A DNA stretch of 62,734 nucleotides from Acidobacteriota bacterium (GTDB taxonomy: Bacteria > Acidobacteriota > Vicinamibacteria > Vicinamibacterales > SCN-69-37), in assembly GCA_005799825.1 (NCBI GenBank), contig SYFT01000044.1, forward strand, positions 1 to 62,734, in the 5' to 3' direction. The notes under the pieces were generated by a model, which searched no databases, was not told where the DNA came from, and saw only the letters and a list, made by a program, of their open reading frames with translations. Made by a program: the position numbers and the translations under genes. How positions within the stretch are numbered: position 1 is the first letter of the stretch; each line of letters starts with the position of its first letter. Positions 49,894 through 58,634 of the stretch are shown here, piece after piece.

Positions 49894-50333
49894 GGCGTCT
49901 CGATCGGAATCTGGATGAGTTGGCCGCGGCGCTCCACCAGGCGGGGCAACACCACCCGCAACTGACCCGCAGACACAAGTGCCCGGGCCGCGCCCGTGTC
50001 CACGGCGGCCGCCAGGCGCACGCCGCGAGCGAACCGGCCCGAACTGCGCTCGGCCACGTGGTAGCGGGCATCGGATGGCGCCGTGGCGCCAAGCTTGGCG
50101 CCGACCACCAGCACCGTGTTCTGGCGCACCCACACACGCACGGCGGAGACCGGCACGCCGGGAATGTCCATCAGCACTTCAACGCCCAAGGCGGTATCCA
50201 CCACATCAAGTGCCGGCCGGCATTCCCCGGTGGCCATGGCCGCGCCGGGAACGCTCCGGTCGAGTTCCATCAGCAATTGCCGGGCGTCTTCCGCCAGGTC
50301 TTCTGATTCCCGTCCGCGACGTGACTCCACCAT
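49890..50333 (-). CDS. Diverged Hsp20/alpha-crystallin-like protein
   Basis: The 147-residue protein starts with a helical part (residues 1-35), then an alpha-crystallin-like beta sandwich: PALDVVDTALGVEVLMDIPG, VRVWVRQNTVLVVGAK, YHVAERSSGRFARGVRL, and a final strand RVVLPRLVERRGQLIQIPIE. The order of strands and the ERSSGRFARG segment match Hsp20, but the usual G-x-L after the last loop is altered (GQLRVVL). It heads the ymdB-xseA-xseB-ispA-tlyA-nadK operon and is divergent to a standard Hsp20 gene 183 bases away. Confidence 0.7.
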   Translation of the reverse strand: MVESRRGRESEDLAEDARQLLMELDRSVPGAAMATGECRPALDVVDTALGVEVLMDIPGVPVSAVRVWVRQNTVLVVGAKLGATAPSDARYHVAERSSGRFARGVRLAAAVDTGAARALVSAGQLRVVLPRLVERRGQLIQIPIETP

Positions 50334-50410
50334 TTCACTTTCGATTCTAAGGGCGATCCGCCTGTGCCCAACTTTTATAGGCCCCGTGATGAGTCACAGC
50401 GAAAACCGTA

Positions 50411-50426
50411 ACTCATAAATATGAGT
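50411..50426. promoter_or_regulatory. Perfect palindrome in the hsp20 intergenic region
   Basis: ACTCAT-AAAT-ATGAGT is a perfect 6-bp inverted repeat with a 4-base centre, in an AT-rich stretch (50400-50480) between the two divergent Hsp20-type genes. It looks like an operator for a dimeric regulator. It is not a CIRCE element. Confidence 0.45.
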
Positions 50427-50489
50427 GTATATGACTAATGTAATATGCCTTTACAAGAAACATATTTTTGCCATAATTAGTTCAGTTCG

Positions 50490-50509
50490 TTACTTCTTCA
50501 AGGAGGTAG
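50490..50509 (+). promoter_or_regulatory. SD-sequestering hairpin, RNA-thermometer candidate
   Basis: The Shine-Dalgarno AGGAGGT (50501-50507) can pair with ACTTCT just upstream (50492-50497) over a four-base loop. The bases outside extend the stem to about 8 pairs, with several G-U pairs. A weak helix hiding the SD directly before a small heat-shock gene is the layout of ROSE/fourU-type thermometers. Confidence 0.5.
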
Positions 50510-50516
50510 ATTGACC

Positions 50517-50972
50517 ATGACCGTGACCCTGACCCGTTGGAGCCCTGCGCACAATCTGGCAGCGCTCGAAATCGATCGCTTAAATCGGATGTTTGGCAAT
50601 GTGTTCGGAGAAGAGGCTCGCGATGCCGACTCGACGGTGAGCGCGTGGCTGCCGCCGGTGGACATCTTCGAGACCCCCACCCGTGATCTGGTCGTGAAAT
50701 TGGAAGTGCCCGGCATGAAGCGCGAAGACATCACGGTGACGTTTGAGAACAACGTCCTCACCGTGGCTGGCGAGCGCAAGTTGTCGGACGAAGTGAAGCG
50801 CGAGGAATATCACCGCCGCGAGCGTGTCCACGGCACGTTCCGCCGTGGGTTCACCCTGCCGTCGTCGGTGGATGGCGGCCGGGTGCACGCCGCGTATGCC
50901 GATGGCGTGTTGACCATCACCTTGCCCCAGCGCACGGAAGCGAAGCCGCGCCAGATCGCGGTGGAAGGCTAA
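50517..50972 (+). CDS. Small heat shock protein Hsp20
   Basis: The ATG at 50517 is 9 bases from a perfect AAGGAGGT. A TTG at 50511 is too close to it. The 151 residues have the alpha-crystallin domain: PPVDIFETPTRDLVVKLEVPG, ITVTFENNVLTVAGERK, YHRRERVHGTFRRGFTLPSS, AAYADGVLTITLPQ (G-V-L motif), and a C-terminal tail. It holds unfolding proteins in the cytoplasm during heat stress. A rho-independent terminator follows, so it is a single-gene unit, likely heat-controlled at transcription and translation. Confidence 0.94.
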   Translation: MTVTLTRWSPAHNLAALEIDRLNRMFGNVFGEEARDADSTVSAWLPPVDIFETPTRDLVVKLEVPGMKREDITVTFENNVLTVAGERKLSDEVKREEYHRRERVHGTFRRGFTLPSSVDGGRVHAAYADGVLTITLPQRTEAKPRQIAVEG

Positions 50973-51016
50973 TCGGACTCCTGGGGTCCCGGAGTCCCGG
51001 GGGCCGACACGCGCGA

Positions 51017-51056
51017 GGCGCCGGGTTGCGATCAGCCCGGCGCCTTTCTTTTTTTT
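51017..51056 (+). terminator. Rho-independent terminator after hsp20
   Basis: GGCGCCGGG (51017-51025) and CCCGGCGCC (51036-51044) form a perfect 9-bp stem with a 10-base loop, followed at once by TTTCTTTTTTTT. A smaller hairpin (GGACTCC..GGAGTCC) lies upstream in the same gap. Confidence 0.9.
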
Positions 51057-51089
51057 GAACCGTCCCGTGGGCCGCTCGTCGAATGCCAT

Positions 51090-51386
51090 ATGACTGGATT
51101 GCTGATGCTCGGGGGAGTGCTGCTGGCGGGCTTCGCGTTTCTGTCACTGATGCTCGCGTTTGTGGCCGTCTTCGTGAAGGCGGTCTTCTGGCTGGTCCTG
51201 CTGCCGTTCCGCCTGCTGTTCTGGGGCGTGGGTGCAGTGGTGATGCTCGTGGGCACCGCCGTCGCCATCGGCGTCGGACTGATAGTAGGGCTGGCGCTGA
51301 TTCTCGCGCCCCTGCTCCCGCTCGCGATTCTCGGCGGGCTGGTCTACGGCCTGGTGCGACTGATTCGTCGCCCTGCTATCGCGTAG
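51090..51386 (+). CDS. Small membrane protein, function unknown
   Basis: The 98 residues are almost wholly hydrophobic: two or three membrane helices ([58 protein letters not shown]) with a short basic end (RLIRRPAIA). No conserved motif is visible. GTCGAATGCCAT precedes the ATG without a clear ribosome binding site. The 3' end overlaps the convergent gatA by 11 bases. High GC at third positions supports coding. Confidence 0.6.
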   Translation: MTGLLMLGGVLLAGFAFLSLMLAFVAVFVKAVFWLVLLPFRLLFWGVGAVVMLVGTAVAIGVGLIVGLALILAPLLPLAILGGLVYGLVRLIRRPAIA

Positions 51387-52779
51387 CGGGCGCGCGCTCG
51401 CCCCAAGCCGTGGCCTGCTCGTAGGCATCGGCAGTGCGGAGCATCGTGGCCTCGTCCCACGGCCGGGCGATGAACTGCAGGCCGATCGGCAGGCCTTCGA
51501 TTGTGAATCCACACGGCACACTGACACCCGGCAGGCCGGCCAGATTCGCGCCCACCGTATACACGTCCGCCAAATACATCTGCAGCGGATTGTCCACACG
51601 TTCACCCAGCGGGAACGCGGCACACGGCGAGGTGGGCAACGCCACCACGTCCACCGTCTCGAATGCACGTGCGAAGTCGCGGGCGATCAGCGTGCGCATC
51701 TGCTGGGCCTTCAGGTAATACGCGTCGTAATAACCCGCACTCAATACGTAGGTGCCGAGCATGATGCGTCGCTTCACTTCGGCGCCGAAGCCGTCGTGCC
51801 GCGACCGTTCGTACAGGTCGGCCAGGGACGTCACGCCCGTAGCACGATGGCCGTAACGCACTCCGTCATACCGCGCCAGGTTCGCGCTCGCCTCGGCCGT
51901 GGCAATCAGGTAATACACGGCGATGCCCCGGTCGGCATTCGGCAATTCAACATCGCGCACCTCCGCGCCGAGTGATTGCGCCACAGAAAGGGCCGCGTCG
52001 AACGCCGCCCGCACGTTCTCATCCACATCGCCTGTAATCAAGTGGCGCGGCACGCCGATGCGGACGTTCCGCACATCGCCGGTGAGCGCGTTCACGAATA
52101 CCGGCACGGGCTGCTGGGCGGATGTTGAATCACGGGCATCATGGCCGCTGATGACCTCGAGCACGGCGGCCGCTTCACGCGTCGTGCGCGCAAAAGGGCC
52201 GATCTGGTCGAGCGACGACGCGAAGGCCATCAGGCCGTAGCGCGACACGCGGCCATACGTGGGCTTGACGCCAACCACACCGCAGAGCGACGCGGGTTGC
52301 CTGATCGACCCGCCCGTATCCGACCCGAGCGCGATCGGCACAAGCGACGCGGCGACCGCTGCCGCGGACCCACCACTCGAGCCCCCCGGCGTGCGCGTGA
52401 GATCCCAGGGATTGTGCGCTGGCCCGTACGCGCAGTTGTCGGTGGATGATCCCATCGCGAATTCGTCGCATCGCGTGGTCCCGACAATCACCGCACCTGC
52501 GGCCTCGAGGCGTTCGACCACCGCCGCGTCGTACGGCGATTGATACCCTTCCAGAATCCTGGACCCCGCTGTCGTCGGGATGCCTCGCGCGACGATATTG
52601 TCTTTGATGGCGAGGGGCAGTCCGTGGAGCGGCCCTGGGGGCGCATCGGCACGGTCGAGGATGTCGGCCCGGGCCAGCGCGCGATCCGCTGCAACATGCT
52701 GGAACGCCTGAAGCGCCGGCTGTGCCGCAGCGATGCGAGCGAGCGCGGTTTCGACTCGGGCTCTGACGTGGCCGCTCAT
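51376..52779 (-). CDS. gatA: Glutamyl-tRNA(Gln)/Asp-tRNA(Asn) amidotransferase subunit A
   Basis: The 467-residue protein has the amidase signature triad: Lys in [16 protein letters not shown], cis-Ser and Ser in [15 protein letters not shown] and [39 protein letters not shown] is specific to GatA. It hydrolyses glutamine to supply ammonia for converting misacylated Glu-tRNA(Gln) or Asp-tRNA(Asn). The start overlaps the gatC stop by 4 bases. gatB is not in this window. Confidence 0.95.
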   Translation of the reverse strand: MSGHVRARVETALARIAAAQPALQAFQHVAADRALARADILDRADAPPGPLHGLPLAIKDNIVARGIPTTAGSRILEGYQSPYDAAVVERLEAAGAVIVGTTRCDEFAMGSSTDNCAYGPAHNPWDLTRTPGGSSGGSAAAVAASLVPIALGSDTGGSIRQPASLCGVVGVKPTYGRVSRYGLMAFASSLDQIGPFARTTREAAAVLEVISGHDARDSTSAQQPVPVFVNALTGDVRNVRIGVPRHLITGDVDENVRAAFDAALSVAQSLGAEVRDVELPNADRGIAVYYLIATAEASANLARYDGVRYGHRATGVTSLADLYERSRHDGFGAEVKRRIMLGTYVLSAGYYDAYYLKAQQMRTLIARDFARAFETVDVVALPTSPCAAFPLGERVDNPLQMYLADVYTVGANLAGLPGVSVPCGFTIEGLPIGLQFIARPWDEATMLRTADAYEQATAWGERAPATR

Positions 52780-53075
52780 CCGATCACCTTCGGCACGCGG
52801 AAGAGGCCGGCCTCGCGGTTGGCGTCGGGCGCGTGAGCGAGCGCGTCGGCGTTCGGCAGCGAGGTATGCGGGAGGTCTTCGCGCCAGGCGGCGTCGGCCG
52901 GAAGCGGATGGGATGTGGCGGCGATGCCCGTGGTATCCACTTGGCGGATCTGTTCGACGAAACGGAGCACGTCGTTCAACTGCCGGGCGAACTGGAGGCG
53001 TTCATCCGGCGTCAGGGTCAGTCGCGCCAGTGTCGCGATTCGGTCCACATCTTTGGGCTCAAGCGTCGACGCCAT
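52776..53075 (-). CDS. gatC: Amidotransferase subunit C
   Basis: The 99-residue protein has the GatC pattern: [20 protein letters not shown], the helix [16 protein letters not shown] and a Pro-rich belt ending [11 protein letters not shown]. It clamps GatA and GatB together in the transamidosome. It is coupled to gatA and divergent from the phosphoesterase gene, with 22 bases between the starts. Confidence 0.92.
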   Translation of the reverse strand: MASTLEPKDVDRIATLARLTLTPDERLQFARQLNDVLRFVEQIRQVDTTGIAATSHPLPADAAWREDLPHTSLPNADALAHAPDANREAGLFRVPKVIG

Positions 53076-53097
53076 CCGGGGATGCTAGCATGGGCGC

Positions 53098-54024
53098 ATG
53101 AGAGTGCCTGGGCGAGTGATGACGCGTCTCCTCTGGACCGCGTGTGTAACAGCGGGTGTGCTCGTGTCCACGACCGGTACCGGCGCGTGGGGCATGGACG
53201 TGCATCGGTGGATCACCGAGCGTGCGATCGACGGATTGCCCGAACCGATCAAGCCGTTTTTTGTGGCCGAGCGCGCGTTTATCTCTGAACATTCGGTAGA
53301 CCCGGATCTGTGGCGCACCGTCGATCTGCGCGGCGAGCGTGGCGACGAGCCACCCAACCATTTCCTGGATATGGATTTCGAGGAAGGGTCGAAGACGCCC
53401 TTCCTCAATATTCCGCGCGAGTACGACGCCTATGTGGGGAAGTATGGCGTTGGCCCAGCGAACCGTTACGGTCGTCTGCCGTGGCGGGCCGAGGAGATTT
53501 ACACCAGGCTAGTCGGTGCGTTTAAAGACATGGGACAACCCAACGCGCCATTTGCGGCCGACAACGCGCGCTACTTCGTCGCGGTCCTCGCCCACTACAT
53601 CGAAGACGCGCACCAGCCGTTTCACGCGGTGATCAGTTACGACGGCCAAGCCACCAATCAGCGCGGCATCCACTCCCGCTTCGAGACCGATCTGGTGCTG
53701 CGCAACCAGAAGACGCTGAAGCTGGAGCCGGTGAAGATCACGGCGATCCCGGCGTTCCGCGATTACATGTTCCAGACTCTCCTCGACAGCCAGGCACTCG
53801 TTGATGGCGTGCTCGCGGCGGACAGGAAGGCGATCGAGGGGCGCGAGTTTTACGACGCGGCCTACTTTGATGTGTTTCTCACTGGTGTCAAGCCCGCGCT
53901 CGAGCGGCGCTTGAGCGAGGCCGCTTCGGGCCTCGCCAGCGCCGTGTTCTCGGCGTGGGTCGAGGCCGGCCGGCCGGTGCTGCCGGCGGGGGGCGTCCGT
54001 GCTCCCGCCCGCATCAGGCGGTAG
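53098..54024 (+). CDS. Secreted S1/P1-type zinc nuclease or phospholipase
   Basis: The 308-residue protein has a signal peptide ending TTGTGA, so that the mature N-terminus would be at W31 in GAWGMDVHRWITE; a free N-terminal Trp is a zinc ligand in this superfamily. Other ligands are His in VHRW, Asp in SVDPDLWR, HYIEDAHQPFH and GIHSRFETDLV (His and Glu/Asp). It probably cleaves phosphodiesters of RNA/DNA or phospholipids outside the cytoplasm. S1/P1 nuclease and phospholipase C families share this site, so the substrate is open. Confidence 0.8.
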   Translation: MRVPGRVMTRLLWTACVTAGVLVSTTGTGAWGMDVHRWITERAIDGLPEPIKPFFVAERAFISEHSVDPDLWRTVDLRGERGDEPPNHFLDMDFEEGSKTPFLNIPREYDAYVGKYGVGPANRYGRLPWRAEEIYTRLVGAFKDMGQPNAPFAADNARYFVAVLAHYIEDAHQPFHAVISYDGQATNQRGIHSRFETDLVLRNQKTLKLEPVKITAIPAFRDYMFQTLLDSQALVDGVLAADRKAIEGREFYDAAYFDVFLTGVKPALERRLSEAASGLASAVFSAWVEAGRPVLPAGGVRAPARIRR

Positions 54025-54046
54025 ACCGTTAGGTGGCGTATCGCTG

Positions 54047-54769
54047 ATGGATGTATTTCTCCTGCCGGTTGGCTCGGCGAAGCCGGGCGGCGAACCCCAG
54101 TTCCAGACGTACTGTGAACCGCCACCCGATCCTGTTCCGGATGGCGTGGAAGGCCATGCCCAGGGGCGCTCGTTCTTCGGTCGGATGGCGGACGGCTTCC
54201 GTAAGGCCATGGCAGAAGGGGAAGCCGAGGAGCGTCGTCAGGAAGACGGGCACGCGCCGAGTGAGTCTGGCAGCCGCTCCACCCGTTTTATCAAACGGAG
54301 ACTGGCCGCGGCCGTCGCTGAGCAACGCCTCCTCTGGCACTTGCGCCACGCCACCGCGGCCCGCCTGCATCACCCAACCACGATGACCTCGGCGCAGGCG
54401 CTGGAGATGGCGATCGCCGAGTGCAAGAAGGACTTCGCCAAGCACCGGCTCTGGTGCATCATCGACACCGTGATCGTGGTGGCCCAGACACCGCTGGCGT
54501 TCGTGCCCGGTCCCAATTTCGTCGCCTATTACTTCATCTTTCGCGCCGTCGGGCATTTCTTCTCGATGCGCGGGGCGCAGAAGGGCATGAATGCCGCCTT
54601 GTGGACTACCCACCCCTCTGGACCGCTTTCTGACCTTCAACAGGCGCTGACTCTTGAGCCGTCGGCTCGAACTGAACGCATCGCGGCCATTGCGGCCACG
54701 CTCGGCCTTGCCCGATTGGCGGCGTTCATGCGGCGCGTGGTCGATCGCAGTGTTATTCTTCGCGTGTGA
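54047..54769 (+). CDS. Mitochondrial K+/H+ exchange-related family protein
   Basis: The ATG at 54047 starts MDVFLLPVGSAKPGG, the typical opening of this family (Mit_KHE1-like). FQTYCEPPPDP and GRSFFGRMADGFRKAMAE follow, then RFIKRRLAAAVAEQRLLWHL, and a hydrophobic hairpin CIIDTVIVVAQTPLAFVPGP plus FVAYYFIFRAVGHFFS. The family name comes from yeast mitochondrial proteins linked to K+/H+ exchange; the bacterial role is unknown. The 3' end overlaps the lpxD start, so the two may be co-transcribed. Confidence 0.7.
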   Translation: MDVFLLPVGSAKPGGEPQFQTYCEPPPDPVPDGVEGHAQGRSFFGRMADGFRKAMAEGEAEERRQEDGHAPSESGSRSTRFIKRRLAAAVAEQRLLWHLRHATAARLHHPTTMTSAQALEMAIAECKKDFAKHRLWCIIDTVIVVAQTPLAFVPGPNFVAYYFIFRAVGHFFSMRGAQKGMNAALWTTHPSGPLSDLQQALTLEPSARTERIAAIAATLGLARLAAFMRRVVDRSVILRV

Positions 54770-55755
54770 CTCTCGCTGAACTCGCGGCGCATCTGGGATG
54801 CCGCATCGAAAACGCGACCGCGGCCGATCTGTCGCGGTCCATCCTCCGCGTCAACAATCTGCATGATTCCGGTCCGGGCGACCTCACGTTCCTGACCAGT
54901 CCGAAGTTCACGCCGAAGGTGGCCGGCACGCGTGCGACGGCGATCCTTGCGGATGACGCCCTCACGGCTGCTCCCTGCCCAATCCTGCGTACGCCGACGC
55001 CGGCCGGGGCGTGCGCCGCTGCCATCGCGCTGCTGACGCCGGTCGTGGTGGCGGTCGCGCCTGGGATTCATCCGCTGGCGTCGATCGATCCGACGGCCGA
55101 ACTGGGTGCGGACGTGGCGATCGGCCCGTTCGCCGTCGTTGGCGCCGGCGCTTCGATCGGCGCCCACACGGTACTGCACCCCCACGCCTCCATCGGGCCG
55201 CAGGCGCGTATCGGTCAACACTGCGTGATCCATGCCCATGTGTCGGTGCGCGATCGGGTGGTCGTCGGCAACCACGTGACGCTTCAAGATGGTGCGGTCG
55301 TCGGCAGCGAGGGCTTCGGCTATGCGACGCGGCCCGACGGCACCCACGCCAAGATCCCCCAAGTCGGCATCGTCGTGATCGAAGACGATGTGGAGATTGG
55401 GGCAAATTCAACTGTGGATCGGCCTGCGACCGGCGAGACTCGCGTGGGCGCCGGTACAAAAATCGACAATCTCGTCCATGTCGGGCATGGCGTGAAGATC
55501 GGGAAGAATGTCCGGCTCGCCGGCCTGGTCGGCATTGCCGGCAGTTCGGTGCTGGAAGACGACGTGGTGCTGGCTGGCCAGGTGGGCGTGATCAATCACG
55601 TCCGCGTGGGACAAGGCGCACAGGTGGCATCCAAATCCGCGGTCATGAGTGACCTGGCTGGCGGGCAGACCTACGCAGGCATTCCCGCCATTCCCATCGG
55701 GCAGTGGCGACGATGGGCCGTGCAGTATCGCAAGGGCACCAAGGGACCGCTATAA
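54766..55755 (+). CDS. lpxD: UDP-3-O-acyl-glucosamine N-acyltransferase LpxD
   Basis: The GTG at 54766 begins TLAELAAHLGCRIENA, the N-terminal uridine-binding domain (residues 1-95, LTFLTSPKFTPKVAGTRA). Hexapeptide repeats form a left-handed beta-helix (ADVAIGPFAVVGAGASIGAH). GSEGFGYATRPDGTHAKIPQ and NLVHVGHGVKIGKNV contain the catalytic His. SKSAVMSDLAGGQTYAGIPA ends the helix. It adds the second hydroxy-acyl chain in lipid A synthesis, proving a lipopolysaccharide outer membrane. Confidence 0.95.
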   Translation: MTLAELAAHLGCRIENATAADLSRSILRVNNLHDSGPGDLTFLTSPKFTPKVAGTRATAILADDALTAAPCPILRTPTPAGACAAAIALLTPVVVAVAPGIHPLASIDPTAELGADVAIGPFAVVGAGASIGAHTVLHPHASIGPQARIGQHCVIHAHVSVRDRVVVGNHVTLQDGAVVGSEGFGYATRPDGTHAKIPQVGIVVIEDDVEIGANSTVDRPATGETRVGAGTKIDNLVHVGHGVKIGKNVRLAGLVGIAGSSVLEDDVVLAGQVGVINHVRVGQGAQVASKSAVMSDLAGGQTYAGIPAIPIGQWRRWAVQYRKGTKGPL

Positions 55756-55764
55756 TCAGCGGTA

Positions 55765-57141
55765 ATGCTGCGAAACCAAACGAGTCGTGCGCTGGCGGTA
55801 GCCGGCTCTCTGTTGTTGTCATTGGCCGCGACGCCCCAGGACACCATCGTCCGGCCGCCCAAGTTTGATTACACGATGACCACGCTGCCCAACGGGCTGC
55901 AGGTCGTGTTCCTGGAAGATCATTCGACGCCGATCATCCACTTGTCGATGTGGTATCACGTCGGGTCTAAGAACGAGAAGGCGGGCCGGACTGGATTCGC
56001 GCACCTGTTCGAACACCTCATGTTCAAGGGGTCCAAGAACGTACGGGCCGACCAGCATCCGTCGTGGATCACGAGCATTGGCGGGCAGGCCAACGCATCC
56101 ACTGACGAAGATGCCACCATCTTCTGGCAGACCGTGCCCGCGCAGTACCTGCCTTTGGTGTTATGGCTCGAAGCGGATCGGTTGGGGTCGCTCGAAGTGA
56201 GCGAAGAGAAATTTCTCAGTGAGCGCGAAGTGGTCAAGGAAGAGCGCCGGATGCGCGTGGACAACGTGCCGTATGGCGGTTTGTCCGAAGTTATCTTCGA
56301 CAAGGCGTTCACTACGCATCCCTATAAGCACCAGACCATCGGCAGCATGAAGGACCTGGAGGCGGCATCGATCGCCGACGTGCGCAGGTTCTACGAGACG
56401 TATTACGTGCCCAATAACGCCACCCTGACGCTGGTCGGCGACTTTGATTCCAAGCAGGCACTCACGCTGGTGCAGCAGTACTTCGGCCGCATTCCCCAGG
56501 GCAAGCCCGTGCCGCGCGACATTCCGAAGGAACCCAAGCCGACGGCCGAGCGACGCTTCACCGTTGAGCAGCCGTGGCCGCTGCCAGCGGTGGTGGTGGG
56601 ATATCCGATTACCAATGACGGTCATCCGGATGCGTATCCGCTGCACATTCTGGCCAAGGTGTTGTCTGACGGCCAGGGTTCACGTATCTACCGTTCGATG
56701 GTGTACGAAAAGCAACTGGCGCTCGCGGCCTTCGGTGATGCGAAGCTGATTGAACATCCCAATCTGTTTTACGCCGTGGCGGTGATTCCCCAGGGGCGAT
56801 CTACGGAAACCGCGCTCAAGGAACTGACCGCCCAAGTGGATACCATGAAGACGACGCCGATTACAGCCGAGGAGCTGAATAGGGCCAAGCGGCAGTTCGC
56901 GCGCGACTACATCCTGGGTCGTGAAACCATTCAGCAGAAGGCGCTGCATCTGGCGCACGCGGTGGTCATTCACGATGACATCAAGACCGCCGATGGCGAG
57001 TTCGATCTCTTCCAGAAGGTGACGGTTGAAGACGTGCAGCGTGTGGCACGGACCTACTTCACCCCCGAGTCGCGGTTTCTCATCACCATCAACCCAGGCG
57101 CGGCGCGCACGTCGGCCCAGGTCGGCGGAGGTGTCCGATGA
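55765..57141 (+). CDS. M16 zinc peptidase, catalytic partner
   Basis: The 458-residue protein has a signal peptide (ALAVAGSLLLSLAATP). The inverted zinc motif HLFEH (H80, E83, H84) lies in TGFAHLFEHLMFKGSKN, and the third ligand Glu in SEREVVKEERRMRVDN. The C-terminal half repeats the fold (NELNRAK-type RAKRQFARDYILGRE). It degrades peptides in the periplasm, probably as a dimer with the next gene product, whose start overlaps its stop. Confidence 0.92.
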   Translation: MLRNQTSRALAVAGSLLLSLAATPQDTIVRPPKFDYTMTTLPNGLQVVFLEDHSTPIIHLSMWYHVGSKNEKAGRTGFAHLFEHLMFKGSKNVRADQHPSWITSIGGQANASTDEDATIFWQTVPAQYLPLVLWLEADRLGSLEVSEEKFLSEREVVKEERRMRVDNVPYGGLSEVIFDKAFTTHPYKHQTIGSMKDLEAASIADVRRFYETYYVPNNATLTLVGDFDSKQALTLVQQYFGRIPQGKPVPRDIPKEPKPTAERRFTVEQPWPLPAVVVGYPITNDGHPDAYPLHILAKVLSDGQGSRIYRSMVYEKQLALAAFGDAKLIEHPNLFYAVAVIPQGRSTETALKELTAQVDTMKTTPITAEELNRAKRQFARDYILGRETIQQKALHLAHAVVIHDDIKTADGEFDLFQKVTVEDVQRVARTYFTPESRFLITINPGAARTSAQVGGGVR

Positions 57142-58634
57142 GCCTGCGTGGATGGCGAGTGTTGTCGGTGCGTCTTGCGATGGCTCTGCTGGTGGCCGGC
57201 GCGGGTGTATCAGTGATGGCTCAGGTCCGGCAGTGGCCGACCGAGACACCGCCGCGCCCGTTCCCGGCGCCGCGCGTGAACTTCCCGGACTACAAGATCA
57301 AAACGCTGCCCAACGGCCTGCAGGTGTTGGCGGTCTCGCAGAACGAGCAGCCGGCGGTGAGCTTTCGATTGCTGGTCAGGGCGGGTGCTGCGCAGGATTC
57401 GGCTGAGAAACCGGGCGTCGCGTCATTTGTGGCGGCGTTGCTCGACCAGGGCACGGCAACGCGGTCCGCGGAAATCATCGCGAATACGATTGAGTCTGCG
57501 GGCGGCATCCTCGCGGTTGGCGCGGCCAACGAAGTGACGTTCGTCAACGGCGCCATCGTCAAGGATCAGGTGGCGCTGGCGTTGGATGTAGCGTCAGAAG
57601 TGGTGCGGCGTCCGGTATTTGCGCCGATGGAGATTCGGCGCCAGATGGATCAGGCGATTCAGGGTCTGCAGGTCAGCGCCGAGGACCCCGAGTACATCGC
57701 CAACACCTTGATTGACCGGCTGGTCTTTGGTTTCCACCCCTACGGACGACCGGGCCCGAACACCGTGGAAGCGATTCAACGCATCACCCGCGATGACCTC
57801 ATGGCGTTTCACCGCAGCTGGTTCGTTCCCAATAACGCTCTGCTCGCCATTGTCGGCGACCTGACGCACGAAGAGGCGTTTGCCGCGGCCGAGAAGGCGT
57901 TTGGGAGTTGGGCGAAGGCTGAAGTCCCCGTGATGACCTTTGATGAACCACCCCCGCCCACACGGCGGCTCGTGGTGGTGGACCGGCCAGGCGCCGTTCA
58001 GACGGAAGTGCGTGTGGGACAGATCGCCGTGAGCCGCACGCACAAGGAGTACGTGCCGATCGACATGGCGCTGCGCATTCTTGGCGGCGAGGGAGCCAAC
58101 CGGTTGTTCGGTGTGCTTCGGAGCGACCGGGGCCTGACGTACGGCGCGTCAGCCAACTTCCGGGCCTACAAGTCCGGCGGCAGCTTCATTGCAGAAACAG
58201 ACACGCGGTCTGAAACGACCGGCGAGGTCCTGCGTCTGACCGTGGACGAATTTTTCCGGCTTCAGAAAGAATTGGTAGATCCGCGCGAGTTGCGCGGAGC
58301 GCAGGACTACATGTCGGGCAACTTTCCGCTGGCCATCGAGACGCCGTCTGCGATTGCGATGCAGGTACTTAACCAGCTGTTTTTCGGACTGAGCCTGGAT
58401 GAACTCGAGACGTACCGCGAGCAGGTGACCACGGTTTCTGTGGTCGACATTCAGCGCATGGCCAAACAGTTTCTGTTTCCCGATCGGCTCTCGATCGTCC
58501 TAGTGGGTGATGCCTCGACGTTTGTCGGCCAGCTCAAGGCGATGGGCTTCGAGCAGTTCGAACGCATTCCGATCGCGCAATTGGACCTGAGCGCGCCGAA
58601 CCTGCGTAAGGCCGGCGGCGTTGGGCGTGACTGA
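57138..58634 (+). CDS. M16 peptidase homologue without zinc motif
   Basis: The 498-residue protein has a signal peptide (LAMALLVAGAGVSVMA) and the same two-lobed M16 fold (PDYKIKTLPNGLQVLAVSQN, LLVRAGAAQDSAEKPGVASF). Where the partner has HxxEH this protein reads SFVAALLDQG, so zinc cannot bind. RDRGLTYGASANFRAYKSG holds the Arg/Tyr substrate pair that such non-catalytic subunits supply. The two genes overlap by 4 bases and likely form the alpha/beta heterodimer known from processing-peptidase-like M16 pairs. Confidence 0.92.
   Translation: MSLRGWRVLSVRLAMALLVAGAGVSVMAQVRQWPTETPPRPFPAPRVNFPDYKIKTLPNGLQVLAVSQNEQPAVSFRLLVRAGAAQDSAEKPGVASFVAALLDQGTATRSAEIIANTIESAGGILAVGAANEVTFVNGAIVKDQVALALDVASEVVRRPVFAPMEIRRQMDQAIQGLQVSAEDPEYIANTLIDRLVFGFHPYGRPGPNTVEAIQRITRDDLMAFHRSWFVPNNALLAIVGDLTHEEAFAAAEKAFGSWAKAEVPVMTFDEPPPPTRRLVVVDRPGAVQTEVRVGQIAVSRTHKEYVPIDMALRILGGEGANRLFGVLRSDRGLTYGASANFRAYKSGGSFIAETDTRSETTGEVLRLTVDEFFRLQKELVDPRELRGAQDYMSGNFPLAIETPSAIAMQVLNQLFFGLSLDELETYREQVTTVSVVDIQRMAKQFLFPDRLSIVLVGDASTFVGQLKAMGFEQFERIPIAQLDLSAPNLRKAGGVGRD

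Noticed and set aside
50334-50516. CIRCE/HrcA operator before hsp20
   Set aside because: The palindrome ACTCATAAATATGAGT does not match the TTAGCACTC-N9-GAGTGCTAA consensus in sequence or spacing.
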